Assembly: GCA_011800155.1 (NCBI GenBank)
Contig: CM022372.1
Coordinates: forward strand, 2,542,001 to 2,606,000
DNA from: Flammulina velutipes
Taxonomy: Eukaryota > Basidiomycota > Agaricomycetes > Agaricales > Physalacriaceae
Length of the DNA stretch: 64,000 bases
Reading direction: 5' to 3'
Below, piece after piece: positions 10,678-21,561 of the stretch (its first letter is position 1; each line of letters opens with the position of its first letter). The position numbers were made by a program, and so were the translations under genes. The notes below the pieces were generated by a model that was given only the letters and a program-made list of their open reading frames with translations, was not told the origin of the DNA and did not search any database.

Positions 10678-10970
10678 AATGGAACGTGCAAAGCCGGGAG
10701 AATTCCGTTGAAATAAGCGGAATTGTCCTCCTACCTATTGGCCTTTCCAAGAGCCGAGTCCAGGAAGAATATTGAGGGATCCAACGATAGGGGAACCAGG
10801 ATGGTGCGGACACCATCAAATAAGTCTATGGGAGATGATGCGCATTGTATTAATGCAAGTACGAAAGACCCCAAAATTTGCGATTCTAAGAAGCATTCTT
10901 AGTGATAGAACGAACCTATGAGTACAAGAACCTCTAGTTACAGACCGAAACGCGTATACGATACAGTGTA

Positions 10971-11002
10971 AGGAGTTTCCGTGGTACGACCGGAAAACTC
11001 CT
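10971..11002. promoter_or_regulatory. Long-armed everted CGG repeat
   Basis: AGGAGTTTCCG, 9 bp, CGGAAAACTCCT. The arms are complementary over 11 bp with one extra A in the right arm. Upstream of the 428-residue unknown gene. Confidence 0.5.
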
Positions 11003-11450
11003 AAGATTCGTCGGAAAAGCGCCACACGCTGAAGGGCGTGTAGGTATAGCCAAACCACACATGACGATCTTGAATATCATCATCAAAAGTACCCCGATGG
11101 AGACATCGTGATCAAATACACTTGAACGCGCGAAACTCCGAAATACTTAACGGAATTCGGCGAGTTACCCTTACACAAGGAAACTCTACATAAAGAGACG
11201 CAACGCCAGCAAGCAGTTAAACGCTGGCTGGACTAGCAAACCAAATGTTCATACTACTCAGACGTCGGGATATTACATAGGAGACTCAGGAGTCAGGGTA
11301 ACCTTTTAGGCTTTCAAAAGATACTGCTCGATCACCGATCGACTTACTCCGGTGGACTGTTCCTGATCGATTCTCGGGATCCACAAGTAAATCGTTACAA
11401 GGACCTACAATACGAGTACTATCGACAACTCGTAAAGATACAACGATAGC

Positions 11451-11473
11451 TTTTCCGGAGTACTACCGGAAAA
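11451..11473. promoter_or_regulatory. Perfect everted CGG repeat
   Basis: TTTTCCGG, 7 bp, CCGGAAAA: a perfect 8-bp inverted repeat in gene-free DNA. Confidence 0.5.
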
Positions 11474-11756
11474 GTCCGAACACGATACTAAGAACACACT
11501 TGCGCGTCCAGTATACCAAACCTAGTCGGTACTACTCGGACTCGTAGTGTGAAATAAGAATACGAACAAAGGCTAAGAGTTCCTGATAGACAGGACTCGG
11601 CCGCTAATAATAGTGGAAACGATGAAATAGTGGAGCTTCCAAGCACAAGGAACAACCTGGCGCCACTGCAAACCCAGTTACGGCGCCACCATTGGTTGGA
11701 TTCAAAGCAAATAGAAGCCAGAACGAATAGGCAGCAATGCCAAGGGCACCATTAGA

Positions 11757-11789
11757 GGGATATTCCGTACATCCTATCGGAATATTCCC
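11757..11789. promoter_or_regulatory. Long-armed everted CGG repeat
   Basis: GGGATATTCCG, 10 bp, CGGAATATTCCC: 11-bp arms with one extra base in the right arm. Confidence 0.5.
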
Positions 11790-12607
11790 CCGAACCAGCG
11801 GACTCGGTATTATATCCTTATTCAGACGTATATAGAAAACACTATAAAGCTAGCTCGTTTGTACTATTTACAGGAGCTTACGCCCCCGTATCCGCAGCCC
11901 ACAAGCCGTATATACTGGAGGAATAGACTCTAAGATTTAGTTAGAAAAAGAACCACTGTTTAGATAGGTGGAAATAAGAAACAGAACCAAAGATCTAAGA
12001 ACTCATTGGAGCTACTTCCCATATTAAAGAAGTTGAAGCCAAGTCCTTTGCGATTCCAACGATCCGAGTTTCCGCGGGAAATTCCATCTAAAGAACCTAC
12101 CAACTCTGGTTGGAGTCCCAAGTCCCATACAAGTGTGGTTCAGACTGTGCTAGGCTATCTATTCAGGCCCCGACTAGTTGTTGGAGAGTCCTGATTATAC
12201 AGATAGATACCAGAGCTCCCGCTCCCTAGTGTGGTTGAAGGTTGTTGGCCTGGGAAGAGCCTCATTAGGTCTCTTTACACACATCCCAATCGGCCTGTGA
12301 CTTAGTGGCAAACTAGAACTCAGTTTAAAGATCAGATCCCTGTTACCCCGTCGAACTAGTATAAGCATTTTGAGCAGAAGATAGAGAGAAACAGTCCCAT
12401 AAAACAAAGATACAAAGAACAAGAACCCGTCCCGTACCACCTATTACAAAACGAACGATTGCTACTATAACGTGAAATCCCGCTATAAACATCGGACTTT
12501 CCCGCATCGCACCATTGACTTGTTAGTGTGTGTTTTGTGTGTGTTTTTGTGGCGTTCTTCTACACTGCACATCACCGGTCTTGTAACCAGACCTTGAAAC
12601 CCTAGAC

Positions 12608-14035
12608 CTAATGCCCGAAAGGCAGAAGCGTTAGATCCCAAAAGCCCAAGATGTCCCTCGAACCAAAGTGCTGCTCTGTATGAACAAGGAAAGTTTTTGA
12701 AACCCTCAAAGCCATCGGCAGATCGTACACCAATCTCATCAATGACACGACCAAAGCCAGTCTCCTCCCGAAACTCTCAACCCGGCTAGCCGAATCCCTC
12801 GTGTGTGAGGTTCGCGACGGCATCATCCTGCTGCACCACTTAGAGGGCGAAATCAAGCTCATCAACGACCTTCACGTTGTTTCCGAGGCAGACGACACGC
12901 TGCGTGGAACAAGTGGAAACATATCGTGCAGGACTTTGATCGTGCCCAGAAGGGCGGAAAGGAGGCTCGTAGGCGGTTGACGACATTACCAGTCCAATAG
13001 GAGACGATGTGAGGCGTTATTCATACTCTACCTGACGCACATGTTCACGTCAACGATGAACAGCGCATCGTTCATCGAGTTCTACACCGTGAGTTTCACC
13101 TCTTTTTTTCAGTCACCAAAGTGCTGATAGGCCTTCAGGTGAGGCAAGACCACTTGATGTCGCTTCCCCACGACTGGGGCCCGGGAGACAAAGATAAACG
13201 CAACCCCGTCGATATTAGCCAGATGTCAGAGGAGATGCTGCGGCGCTTGGCCTTCTCCTTTGGTGGAGTCGGAGATGGACACCATGTCCTAGGGTCTATA
13301 ATCGGGCTCAGCCAGGCGCAGTTAAAACTGAACAAGCAGAAACATCAGGTGATGCAGGTGTATTTGACGATGAACAATGTACATCCTTCTGCGCTGGCTC
13401 GAGATCTTTGCTTATCATCGCTTCTTGATGAACTATCGTCATCGTAAGATAACTAGACGAAGGTGGCTGAGGTGAAGATGACGCTGATATCTCTATGGAT
13501 GGGATGTGTAATGCCTCTCTATTGTTTTACAAGGTTGGCTGTCTCAATTTCCTCAGTTGTAACTACATATCTGACAATTCCATCCCAGGATAAAGAAGAC
13601 CGTAAAACTACTTATGACCAAGCTACGAGCCACACCTCCTCAGCTTCCCGATTGGCTCTTCGTCGCTCCCGAAGGAATCCCCAAGCAACAAATCAGGGAT
13701 TGGCAATATGACCCGACGATCTCTCCGTCATGGCAAAAGACGGCGGCCCAGGAGGCCAAGGAGAGGCTAGAGCAGACGAAGATGTACATTGACATGACTA
13801 TGCCGGATGACCAGATCATATCCTCAGCGGAGTCCTCGATGGGCACTAAATGCCCTGGACCGAATCAGCTGGAACGGAGGAAAGAGTGGCTGGAGAAGGC
13901 GCGCAAACAGCTGTACGATATCGCTGTAGTACTAGTAATACGAGCTGATTACAAACGACGGTTTGTTACCCGCCGCTCGTCGGCCACACCCTCTCGTTGC
14001 TGCTGTATTAGCGAGTTGTTGCCCGTGGGATAGTA
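12608..14035 (+). pseudogene. Decayed multi-exon gene of unknown family
   Basis: Several stretches have coding character but no single frame or clean splicing joins them. A conserved-looking helix-rich segment (TTKASLLPKLSTRLAESLV, about 12750) is followed by a shifted frame containing KWKHIVQDFDRAQKGGKEA (about 12905). Then comes LTHMFTSTMNSASFIEFYT (about 13035), which ends at a possible donor. A 108-codon block follows (13121-13447) with SLPHDWGPGDKDKRNPVDIS, then a block from about 13610 with PQLPDWLFVAPEGIPKQQIR and an acidic helical tail. I do not recognise the family. Stops and frame changes between the blocks argue for a broken gene, though unrecognised introns could explain some of them. 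Confidence 0.4.
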
Positions 14036-14390
14036 ATGATGTCATAGGACAGACAACGTTCGTTCAATGTCAGCGGTCCCAGGAAGTTTCTTCCTTCAAA
14101 ATTTGTCTACATATCTCTGGGATATACATTGAGCCATCTAGTAAAATTTTGAGCGTTTCCGAGTGGTTGTTGTGGTTGGACGTCGAGCGGGCTGGGCCAC
14201 GTGGCAAATTGATGTCTCCAGGGATAAGCTATTCCTTTGTATTTAGGATGCACAGTAGAAAGATCTGTCTAGAACTCTGACTATCGTTGATTGATATTAG
14301 GACAGAACGTCATATTTTGGTATAGGCTACAGAGCAATAGAATATTTATTTATACCAGGCAGTAAGAGCCTGAGGAACCCCACTTCAGCT

Positions 14391-16044
14391 TTAAGCTCGG
14401 AATGGGTTGTTTTCTGAAAAGTATTCATAACTGTCGCCATTAGTAGCTGCATGAAATGGGTTATTGATGGCTAGTCGTTCGCAATTTTCGTAAAAGACTG
14501 AGTGATCATCTGTATCTGGAAGATGGTACGTGACATGGGTGGCTTCGTGTATGAGCGTACCGGCCTTCGAGTCGGTGCCCACCATTGGCCTATTCCTGGC
14601 ACGGAACCCTTTGCAGAGGTATATAATGGCAGGGTTATCGACATCAGGTGGTAGGGAATCCCTGGGTAGCCATTAAGTACAGCTCGACCAACAAGCAACT
14701 AAATGCTCACACTCTCGACATGACATATGCAGTTAGACGTTCGTTGCAGGTACAGTCATAGGTGTACCCGCCTGCCTCGCTCGAATCCAGGAAAGAGTGT
14801 TTACTCAGGCTTTTATACATGGCGGCAACTTGATCCCGAGGACGCCACTCGTAAGGAGCCTGCGGCCCAGTGTTCCACTTTCCAAACCAATGTTCGTAAC
14901 GCTCTGTTGGCCCCGTCATTGCGGACATGTAACTGAGCCATACGGCCGTAAGTATTTCACTAAATCATGAACAATGCCATGGGACGTACTGGTTGGACTC
15001 GGCTGCATATCTGTTTGCGTGCTGTGCAGCGAGGTCGATGATGGAAGTTCGTATCTTACCACACCCACGGGTTGTTACACTAGTTTTCCTGGTCTTTGCC
15101 CGTTCGACAATGTTCCGACCTTCTAAATCCATTGGGTCGTCGTCATAATCCGTGTCACGAATGACATTTCTGGGCTTAGGTACCTCCGCCTTGAGCTTCC
15201 CTTGAATGACAACTTCCTTCACGCCCACTTTGACTTTGGCAATTTTGACTACGTTGTCGACCAAAACGTAGAAATAGTCCCGCTTGAGCTTGAAAGTATA
15301 GGCGCCAGCGCCTGATTTACTAAAGTCGTACGCGTTGCCAACTATAAAAAGGTGATCAGAGTAGGTACTGTGGCGTGGGAAAGTATGTGGCGCACCTTTA
15401 TAATTGAAATTTATCGTTTGACCGGCTAGCAGAGTGAGAGTTGTATCCGGTGGGTATGTGTTATCTTCTGATTTTGAAATTCCTCCTACGCTGCTCTCAG
15501 TATCAGAGAGAGGCGTTGAATCGTCTTCAGAGTCCTCAGAGCTGCCACGTCGTCTCCCACTGTTGGGGAGCGATTTACCACTCGACGTTAGAGAGACTAC
15601 ATCCTTGTGATCATCGGGAAGGTATTCATCCTCTTCTTCCTCGTTTTGCAAGTAGTGCTTCAGATCCCATTTCGCCCTATAGCCGACGAAGGACGGTTTG
15701 ATAATACTCTTCGCGTTCGCGTTCGCTTTCTCGAAATCTAGAGCATCTGCTGTGAAGAATTCATACAGAATTCCGCTTGGGTCTTTGACAACTAGGATGT
15801 CTTGAGGCCCGTCATTTTTTAGTGTACCAGTCAGGATGAAGTCGCTAACGCCGTCTATTACGGCAGGTGGCGCTATTTGTTTCAATCAGTACCGCGAGAT
15901 AAAGACCGGCCAGACGCACGACATACCGTCTATAGACAGTAAGAGACTAATCTCTCCCTCTCGAGGCTGTGGTAGTGACGCCGCGAGCGTAGCTAGGGCA
16001 GCACATCCATATAGCGTGATTCTCAGAAGAAGCTTTGAAGGCAT
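14391..16044 (-). CDS. Secreted M35 metallopeptidase (deuterolysin / aspzincin type)
   Basis: Exons: 16044-15927, 15872-14990, 14932-14711, 14661-14391; 497 residues, phases agree. Residues 1-22 are a signal peptide ending near LATLAASLP. A long propeptide-like region follows, then the peptidase domain starting near GCGKIRTSIIDLAAQHANRY. Exon 4 has the zinc site HEATH in GTLIHEATH and the downstream acidic region DTDDHSVFYE that supplies the third Asp ligand in aspzincins. The protein should be secreted and cleave proteins; some basidiomycete relatives are Lys-specific. It is longer than usual (about 350 residues) because the prodomain carries an acidic, Ser-rich insertion (NEEEEDEYLPDD to about SSVGGISKSEDN, near 15640-15460). 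The model is complete with no disrupting stop. Confidence 0.88.
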
Positions 16045-16556
16045 CGAATAATAATACATAGTTGTGAGTCGAAAAGCTTTCCTTTATAAATTGACTCGAA
16101 TAGCAATGATGTGCTCTTGCAATATCTACGCTCCAGGAGACACCTAAAGCTATGTACTACGTAGACAGCCTGAGGGTGTCAGTGCAATGTATAGCCCAAC
16201 ACGATCGTAGTACTACCGGACCGTTTCCGCACCTACTCTGGTGTACTCTCCAGCTACTGCTGTCCAGTGATACAGCAACCCGCTCGTTATTCGCTGATCA
16301 TCTACAACCGTGATGGCGACGAGTAAGTAGCTAAAATAGCCTCCACACAGCTGGTAGTAGGACACATCTTCGACTAGGTCACTCTCTGGCGACGAGGATG
16401 AGCTGCGTTCATTGTGAGAGAGTTGAGGGAAACGTTGTTGTATAATCGGCTGAAATGCTCTATTGCTACAACACATTTAGTTTACATAGACGCTAACGAC
16501 TAAGATACAAGGGAACATACAAAGCTCACTGGTGCATGGTAAATCATGTATTTGTT
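16045..16556. other. Intergenic, no convincing gene
   Basis: Spacer between two minus-strand genes. An 87-codon frame at 16213-16476 has no recognisable feature. The region must hold the metallopeptidase promoter and the P450 terminator. Confidence 0.4.
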
Positions 16557-18566
16557 TCAGTACGCTTGTTTCCCTTCCCAGGCTTTCTTCAAGCTACTGG
16601 TATGGATCTCCATCGATTGTTGGATAACGGACTCGACTTCCGGGAATCGAGGAATAATCCTGGATGGGAAATAGACAGGGGCCCTGAGAACGCTCTTAAT
16701 AAATGCGTACGTTCAGTCGAAAGCCAAACACTCACACAACAAGGCCCTGGTTATCGCAGTCTGTAGGGTCCGGGAGCTGAATGTGGCCGTCCTTGTTTTT
16801 CCCAGGCAAGAAATTGAACGCCCAGAGCATGCATGCCATCTCTATGAACATGGTGTTGTTTGCCACATACCGGCCAGTACAGAGTCTGAGGAGAGTTAAG
16901 TGAATACAAGACGGCGTGGAATCATACCTCCTACCTTCTTCCGAATCCATAGGTAACATGACCTTCTTCCTTTGTATCAGCGACAGACGGCGCCATCTTG
17001 CCATCTTTATCGAGATGTCTATCTGGGCGGAAATCATCGGCATCGGGACCATAGATATCGGGATCGTGATTGAGGTGCCAGACGTTGACGATGCAGAGCG
17101 TGTCTTTAGGTATGAAATAACCCTCGTAGTAGTCGTCTTGGCACAGCCGATGAGGGAACCCTACAGCAACTGGTGATCAAAGAGGGCAGGCGCCCAACGT
17201 GAATCTGAATACTTACCCAACGGCCCAACTCCTCGCCAACGCAAGATCTCTTTCACCATGGCACGAACATATGGGAGATGCTCGTAATCCCGGAAAGACG
17301 GGAGACGATCACGCCCAACAACACGATCAATCTCTTCTTGTGCCCGCTTTTGAATGTCGGGATAGAGAACCATGGCAGCGACCCACCAAGTGAGTTGGCC
17401 AGACGTCTGTAGTCGAATAACATCAGAAATGATATCCCAGTATTGAGTCGAGAAAGAAGTGTACCGTTTCGGCACCTGCGGCGCTGGATGAAAGTTAGAA
17501 TACAAGCGTCAATGAAAGTATGAGAGATAGTCACCAGAGCGTGGCTCCAAGCCATGCTGCCTCTTTGTCACTCAAACTCTTCTTGACGTTAATATCGGCT
17601 AGTAATTTCGCAAGGACGCTGGGAGTCTCATCGCCACTCTGGAACCTCTGCTTCGTATCGTTAAAAAGCTTCTCGAAGAGGACAGAGTCTTTGGCAAACC
17701 ACCCTTCAGCATATACGCGCCATGGCGACATCCAACGGGGCAGGTATTGCATCCAAGTGAAGTACTCGACCAGGTATGCTCCCGGAGCGGATGCCTCTAA
17801 GGCACGTTGGGTGAAGCGGATGATACGGCGAATGACCGGATTCTGTGAATCCTCCAGAGGAGGAAGCCCATAGATCATCGACATGACAAGAGACGTAGAC
17901 GCGCGACAAAGGTGGTTGTACCAATCTGTCGGGTTCTTCAGGAGGTGGTCCACGAGGAGAACACTCTCCGTCTCTTGCATGGGCGTGTAGTCCTTGGCGA
18001 CACTGCTGTTCAGGGTTCTGTGGATTGTCAGAGGATGAGACGCGTAGGCTCTGAATGATCTTACTCCTGGGATCCCCGCCGCATGCGCTTCCATACATCG
18101 TTATGCTGGGAGAACGAGAAAATGAGGCCACCAGTGAGGAGCTGACCAGCGACGATATTCTTTGCACGGTCGGAGTAGATGCTGGCGCGGCGTTCGAAGA
18201 GGTCAGTGGCGATTTTGTGGCTTCCGATTACCACAGCATCTTGGCCGGCGATGTTGATGTAGTATAAAGGTCCTACTCAGCGTTGAATGACAGGCATCAT
18301 ACGAACAAAGAAACATGAAACTGACCGTAAGTCTTCTTCCACTCCGTGAATTTAAGCCATGAACGATCGTTCAAGTCGAGCAGGTTCCCGAGAATGGGCC
18401 AACCCGGAGGGCCAGGAGGTAGTTTTCCTTTCCTCTTGAGCTTCGACACGAAGACGATGCATGCGAGAACGAAGACGATCCCGATTGCTCTCCAGTTGAG
18501 ACCAATCCGGTCTTGAACAGCTGCTGCGGTGTTGGAGAAATGGGTAGAGAGGTTGGCAGTGCTCAT
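16557..18566 (-). CDS. Cytochrome P450 monooxygenase (8 exons)
   Basis: Exons: 18566-18326, 18272-18065, 18017-17535, 17483-17465, 17406-17217, 17160-16935, 16885-16736, 16683-16557; 547 residues. An N-terminal membrane anchor (about residues 24-44) is followed by the proline hinge KLPPGPPGWPILGN. The I-helix AGAETTSG is encoded across a 19-bp exon. The K-helix ExxR is KEILRWR, the PERF-type motif is DDFRPDRHL, and the haem loop is YGFGRRLCTGRYVANN with the Cys ligand. All hallmark residues are present, so it should be an active ER-bound microsomal P450. Similarity of layout is to basidiomycete P450s loosely annotated as O-methylsterigmatocystin oxidoreductase-like; substrate unknown. It is not part of an obvious metabolic cluster. 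Confidence 0.93.
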
Positions 18567-20459
18567 GGGAAGCTAGCGTGCGAAGGATAATCTGAATGTC
18601 GACCTTGAATGCAAGTAATGCACGGAAGCGTCCGAAGGGGCGTAAGGAAGGTCGTTTGGCCTTGTCATATACCACCCTCCATACTAATAAGACCATTGGC
18701 ACGAGGCAAGACCAAGGTTTAATTCGCTGAATGAATGTAAGATCAACTGAGATATCTTATGACCGAGGGAGATCTAACCTGATCTAACCAATTCTAAGAT
18801 GTAGATGCTAACAAAATGTCAAGATAAGGAAGGACAAAACGATTGGGGTCTAGTTACCAATATATTGGCAGCTCTTCCTGAACCCACGAGAGAGAGGGAA
18901 AGCTGTAGAGGACATGCAACGTCTGATGTCCTCCCGAGTGATCAAACTTCCACAGCGGCAGAAGGGACTCGGAGGCGGCAACAGGCTTACGATTGAGAAA
19001 AGGCGCAACTCGCGTGTGTACCTATATCTAAGTTAGCACGGAGCATTGGCAATGATTATCCCCATGATGAAGGAGGAGGTAGCGCCGACAGTGGCGCGAT
19101 GTGACGCTAGCGCTCTTTGGTATCGGAAAAATAGATATCCTCAGGCTGTGTACGCCTGGCACTCCTCTACGACCAGTGATGCACTGGAAACTGCTTTATC
19201 TTGAGATATGTTGTTGAAAGTACACATTCGACTCACAGTATACCATCCATTTCCCTAGTCAACTTCCCGTCCGAGCTTTGGAAAACGGCTCAGGCTGGTG
19301 ATCGAGACGCTGCTAAGCATAAAACGGGACTAGGAGGATTCAGGGACAATGAACGGTGCCTGCAGTCGTCATCCAAGTGCGCCCGTTTGGCAATCCTTCG
19401 TACATACTGGGACTGGCGCTAGGCGAAGAGTACGGCGACCTTGGTAGTTTTTGACATATGACAAATACCCTGCTTCATATAACAGTTAGGCAGAACAAGA
19501 GCGAACTGAAATTCAGACTGACCAGACCGTAGGCGCGCGCGTCTTCTAGTGAGTCTTTCACCAAAAATCTCTATCGAGTTGCCTGTTTTAACTGTAGTCA
19601 GGACAGGGATCTTTTTTGAATGAACGGAACGCACTACCTGATACGTAGTTCCATTCCACTGTTTGCCGATCCGAAACGACAAATGGTACACGATGTCGCC
19701 TCCAGCAGTCGCACCCTCTGTGACCGCTCGACTAGAAGGGTGGATTCCGAGTGTCTGGATAGAGCGTTTTCACCAGACCAGGTCCAGGACGCTGAGGGAA
19801 AGAATTTTCGGTCCTGGTATATGATAGACGCATCTTTCGGCAAGAAGATTAAATTGGCGCTGGGAGGGACCGGGCATATTTCTAGCCTCTCCGCCGTCCT
19901 CGACGAGATGACTATAAGGAAGAGTGGTCTATGAGGAGAGATTTAAAGCGGTGATGTCCCATTGTCGGGATTTGAGGATGAGTTGAGGCTGAGCGACCGG
20001 GAGGATGAATGAAGGTGTTTCCATTTGCCACTACCCATCAGCCGGAGCCGTTTATCTAGAGGTCATACACCGTGGGCACGCCATATTGTAGGGGAGACGT
20101 TTCTGTCGCAACGACAAGACGTTATTTTGCTCGGTACTGAAACAATTGAATTCTCTATCCAATGCTGGGAATATAACTCACCATATTTATCTGGATTTAT
20201 CAGTTCCCAATCCTCGACAGAGGATAGATGTGATCATGTGATGATGATCGTAGGAGGAAAGAGCCTTCAAGCCGTCAACCGCCTTTCCTTCCGACATCCA
20301 TCCTCGTTATATGGCGCTACTATATCCTTCGTACGAATTCGAGCCTTTACTACCGCCATAGTCTGGTATGTTGGCTCTGGCCCAGTCGGACGACTCTCAC
20401 TAATTTTGTGATAGTGTACGCTGACGAGGAGAAACGACTTGTTCGACGACTATTCAAAC
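18567..20459. other. Gene-poor 1.9 kb, no supported gene
   Basis: Short frames occur on both strands (for example 19620-19934 +) but none has a domain, signal peptide or splice pattern. The proximal part must include the P450 promoter. Confidence 0.45.
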
Positions 20460-20523
20460 GCAGCCCGCGACCGCATTCTCATTCACTTCTACTGGTTCGA
20501 CGCACAAGGGCACGTCCTCACCT
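20460..20523 (+). pseudogene. Relic of a DUF6535-type gene
   Basis: Translates as AARDRILIHFYWFDAQGHVLT, clearly matching the TARDRSLIRFYRFDGLRKWHVLT segment of the intact genes at 21.6, 38.2, 53.4 and 60.9 kb. No further homology was seen on either side, so it is a short decayed remnant. Confidence 0.6.
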
Positions 20524-21561
20524 TAAGCTGACCACTTCCGATGGTCCAATTCTTGAAGCTAGCTCGGATTGAACTATTGACGAACATTTGACTCTTGAAC
20601 ACGCCGGTATTTGCTCTATGGTACCTTCTCGTTCTTCTTTGCTAACCCGCCGTTCAAGTTGTCTCAGGTCCATGTTTTATAACGCACCACAGCTCGAAAT
20701 GCAATCATCTTTGAGATCGAATCATACCTCTTGCCACTTGACTTTTGATTGGCGGTAATCCAGGCTTGCTGCAGACCACCATGAAGACTGGCATCTTTCT
20801 CTCTCTCACGGGCGTATCACTTATCTCATCCTCATAGTCGCAAATGCCTATTATGTGCGCGTGACCGTGGAGATGCTTGTACAATCAACGCTCAACGGCA
20901 GCGAGCTTGAGGACTTAAATCACGACAGCCTGTCGCTCCGCTTCAAATGGATACCACCTCCACGTCTAGGCGAATCCCCCCGACACATTCAGCTATTCTT
21001 CTTGCCCCCACCAACTGCCACGAATCTGTACACAACTATTCAAGGATGGCGAAGAGCGGCACTCTGATTTTCCTTGTATTTCTCAGTATGTATCTCTCCG
21101 AGTCTTATGTAGTCGCTGCGTCTGATGTTCTTCCAAGATCCTGTTCCTTACACCACACGTATTCCACGTAGCAACACAGACTTCTCCTCAGATGCTCAAT
21201 GATTGGCTGTGCATCTGTGCACACACTGGAAATTTTATCCGAATCCCTCGTTGTATTCCACTCGTCCTGGACATACATCTTGCCTAAGCTTTTTCGCCAT
21301 TCAATGTCTAGCAAACCCAAACACAACCTTTGTCAAGGCGCACACCCTGGCTTACATACATACTCGTACAACGTTACCGTCTGAACTATCCGCCGGATAC
21401 CAGGTCATGAGCAAATGTCAACACTTGATATGGTAAACCTGGGATACACCTTCGCGCCGCTAGCCACTGGGCTTCAGCACTTCCTGATCAGAACATCAGT
21501 TGATAGGATACACATCCACACCTGGGCAACTCTCTCCCAGTTCCCACCACCGCTGGCCCAC

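Larger units (their letters stand above)
7199..12495. repeat. Dispersed array of everted CCG-N9/10-CGG repeats
   Basis: Fifteen sites: 7199-7213 (N9), 7367-7382, 7923-7938, 8315-8329 (N9), 8757-8772, 9186-9201, 9208-9223, 9752-9767, 9912-9926 (N9), 10705-10720, 10979-10993 (N9), 11138-11153, 11455-11469 (N9), 11765-11780, 12480-12495; those not marked are N10. Most extend to TTCCG...CGGAA. Under equal base composition about 2-3 would be expected here. None was seen between 6609 and 7198 or between 12,500 and 14,000. Sites at 8315 and 9186 lie in exons and may be chance. Everted CGG half-sites are a known target geometry of Zn2Cys6 factors, one of which is encoded next door. Confidence 0.6.
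10691..12607. other. 1.9 kb gene-free stretch carrying CGG repeats
   Basis: No reading frame here has coding character or plausible splice partners. It holds six of the CCG-N9/10-CGG repeats and ends near a GT-rich run (about 12525-12550). It may be the upstream control region of the unknown minus-strand genes or one end of a mobile unit. No terminal inverted repeat was found by eye. Confidence 0.5.

Noticed and set aside
16213..16476. 87-codon minus-strand frame between the metallopeptidase and P450
   Set aside because: No signal, domain or promoter; too short to support.
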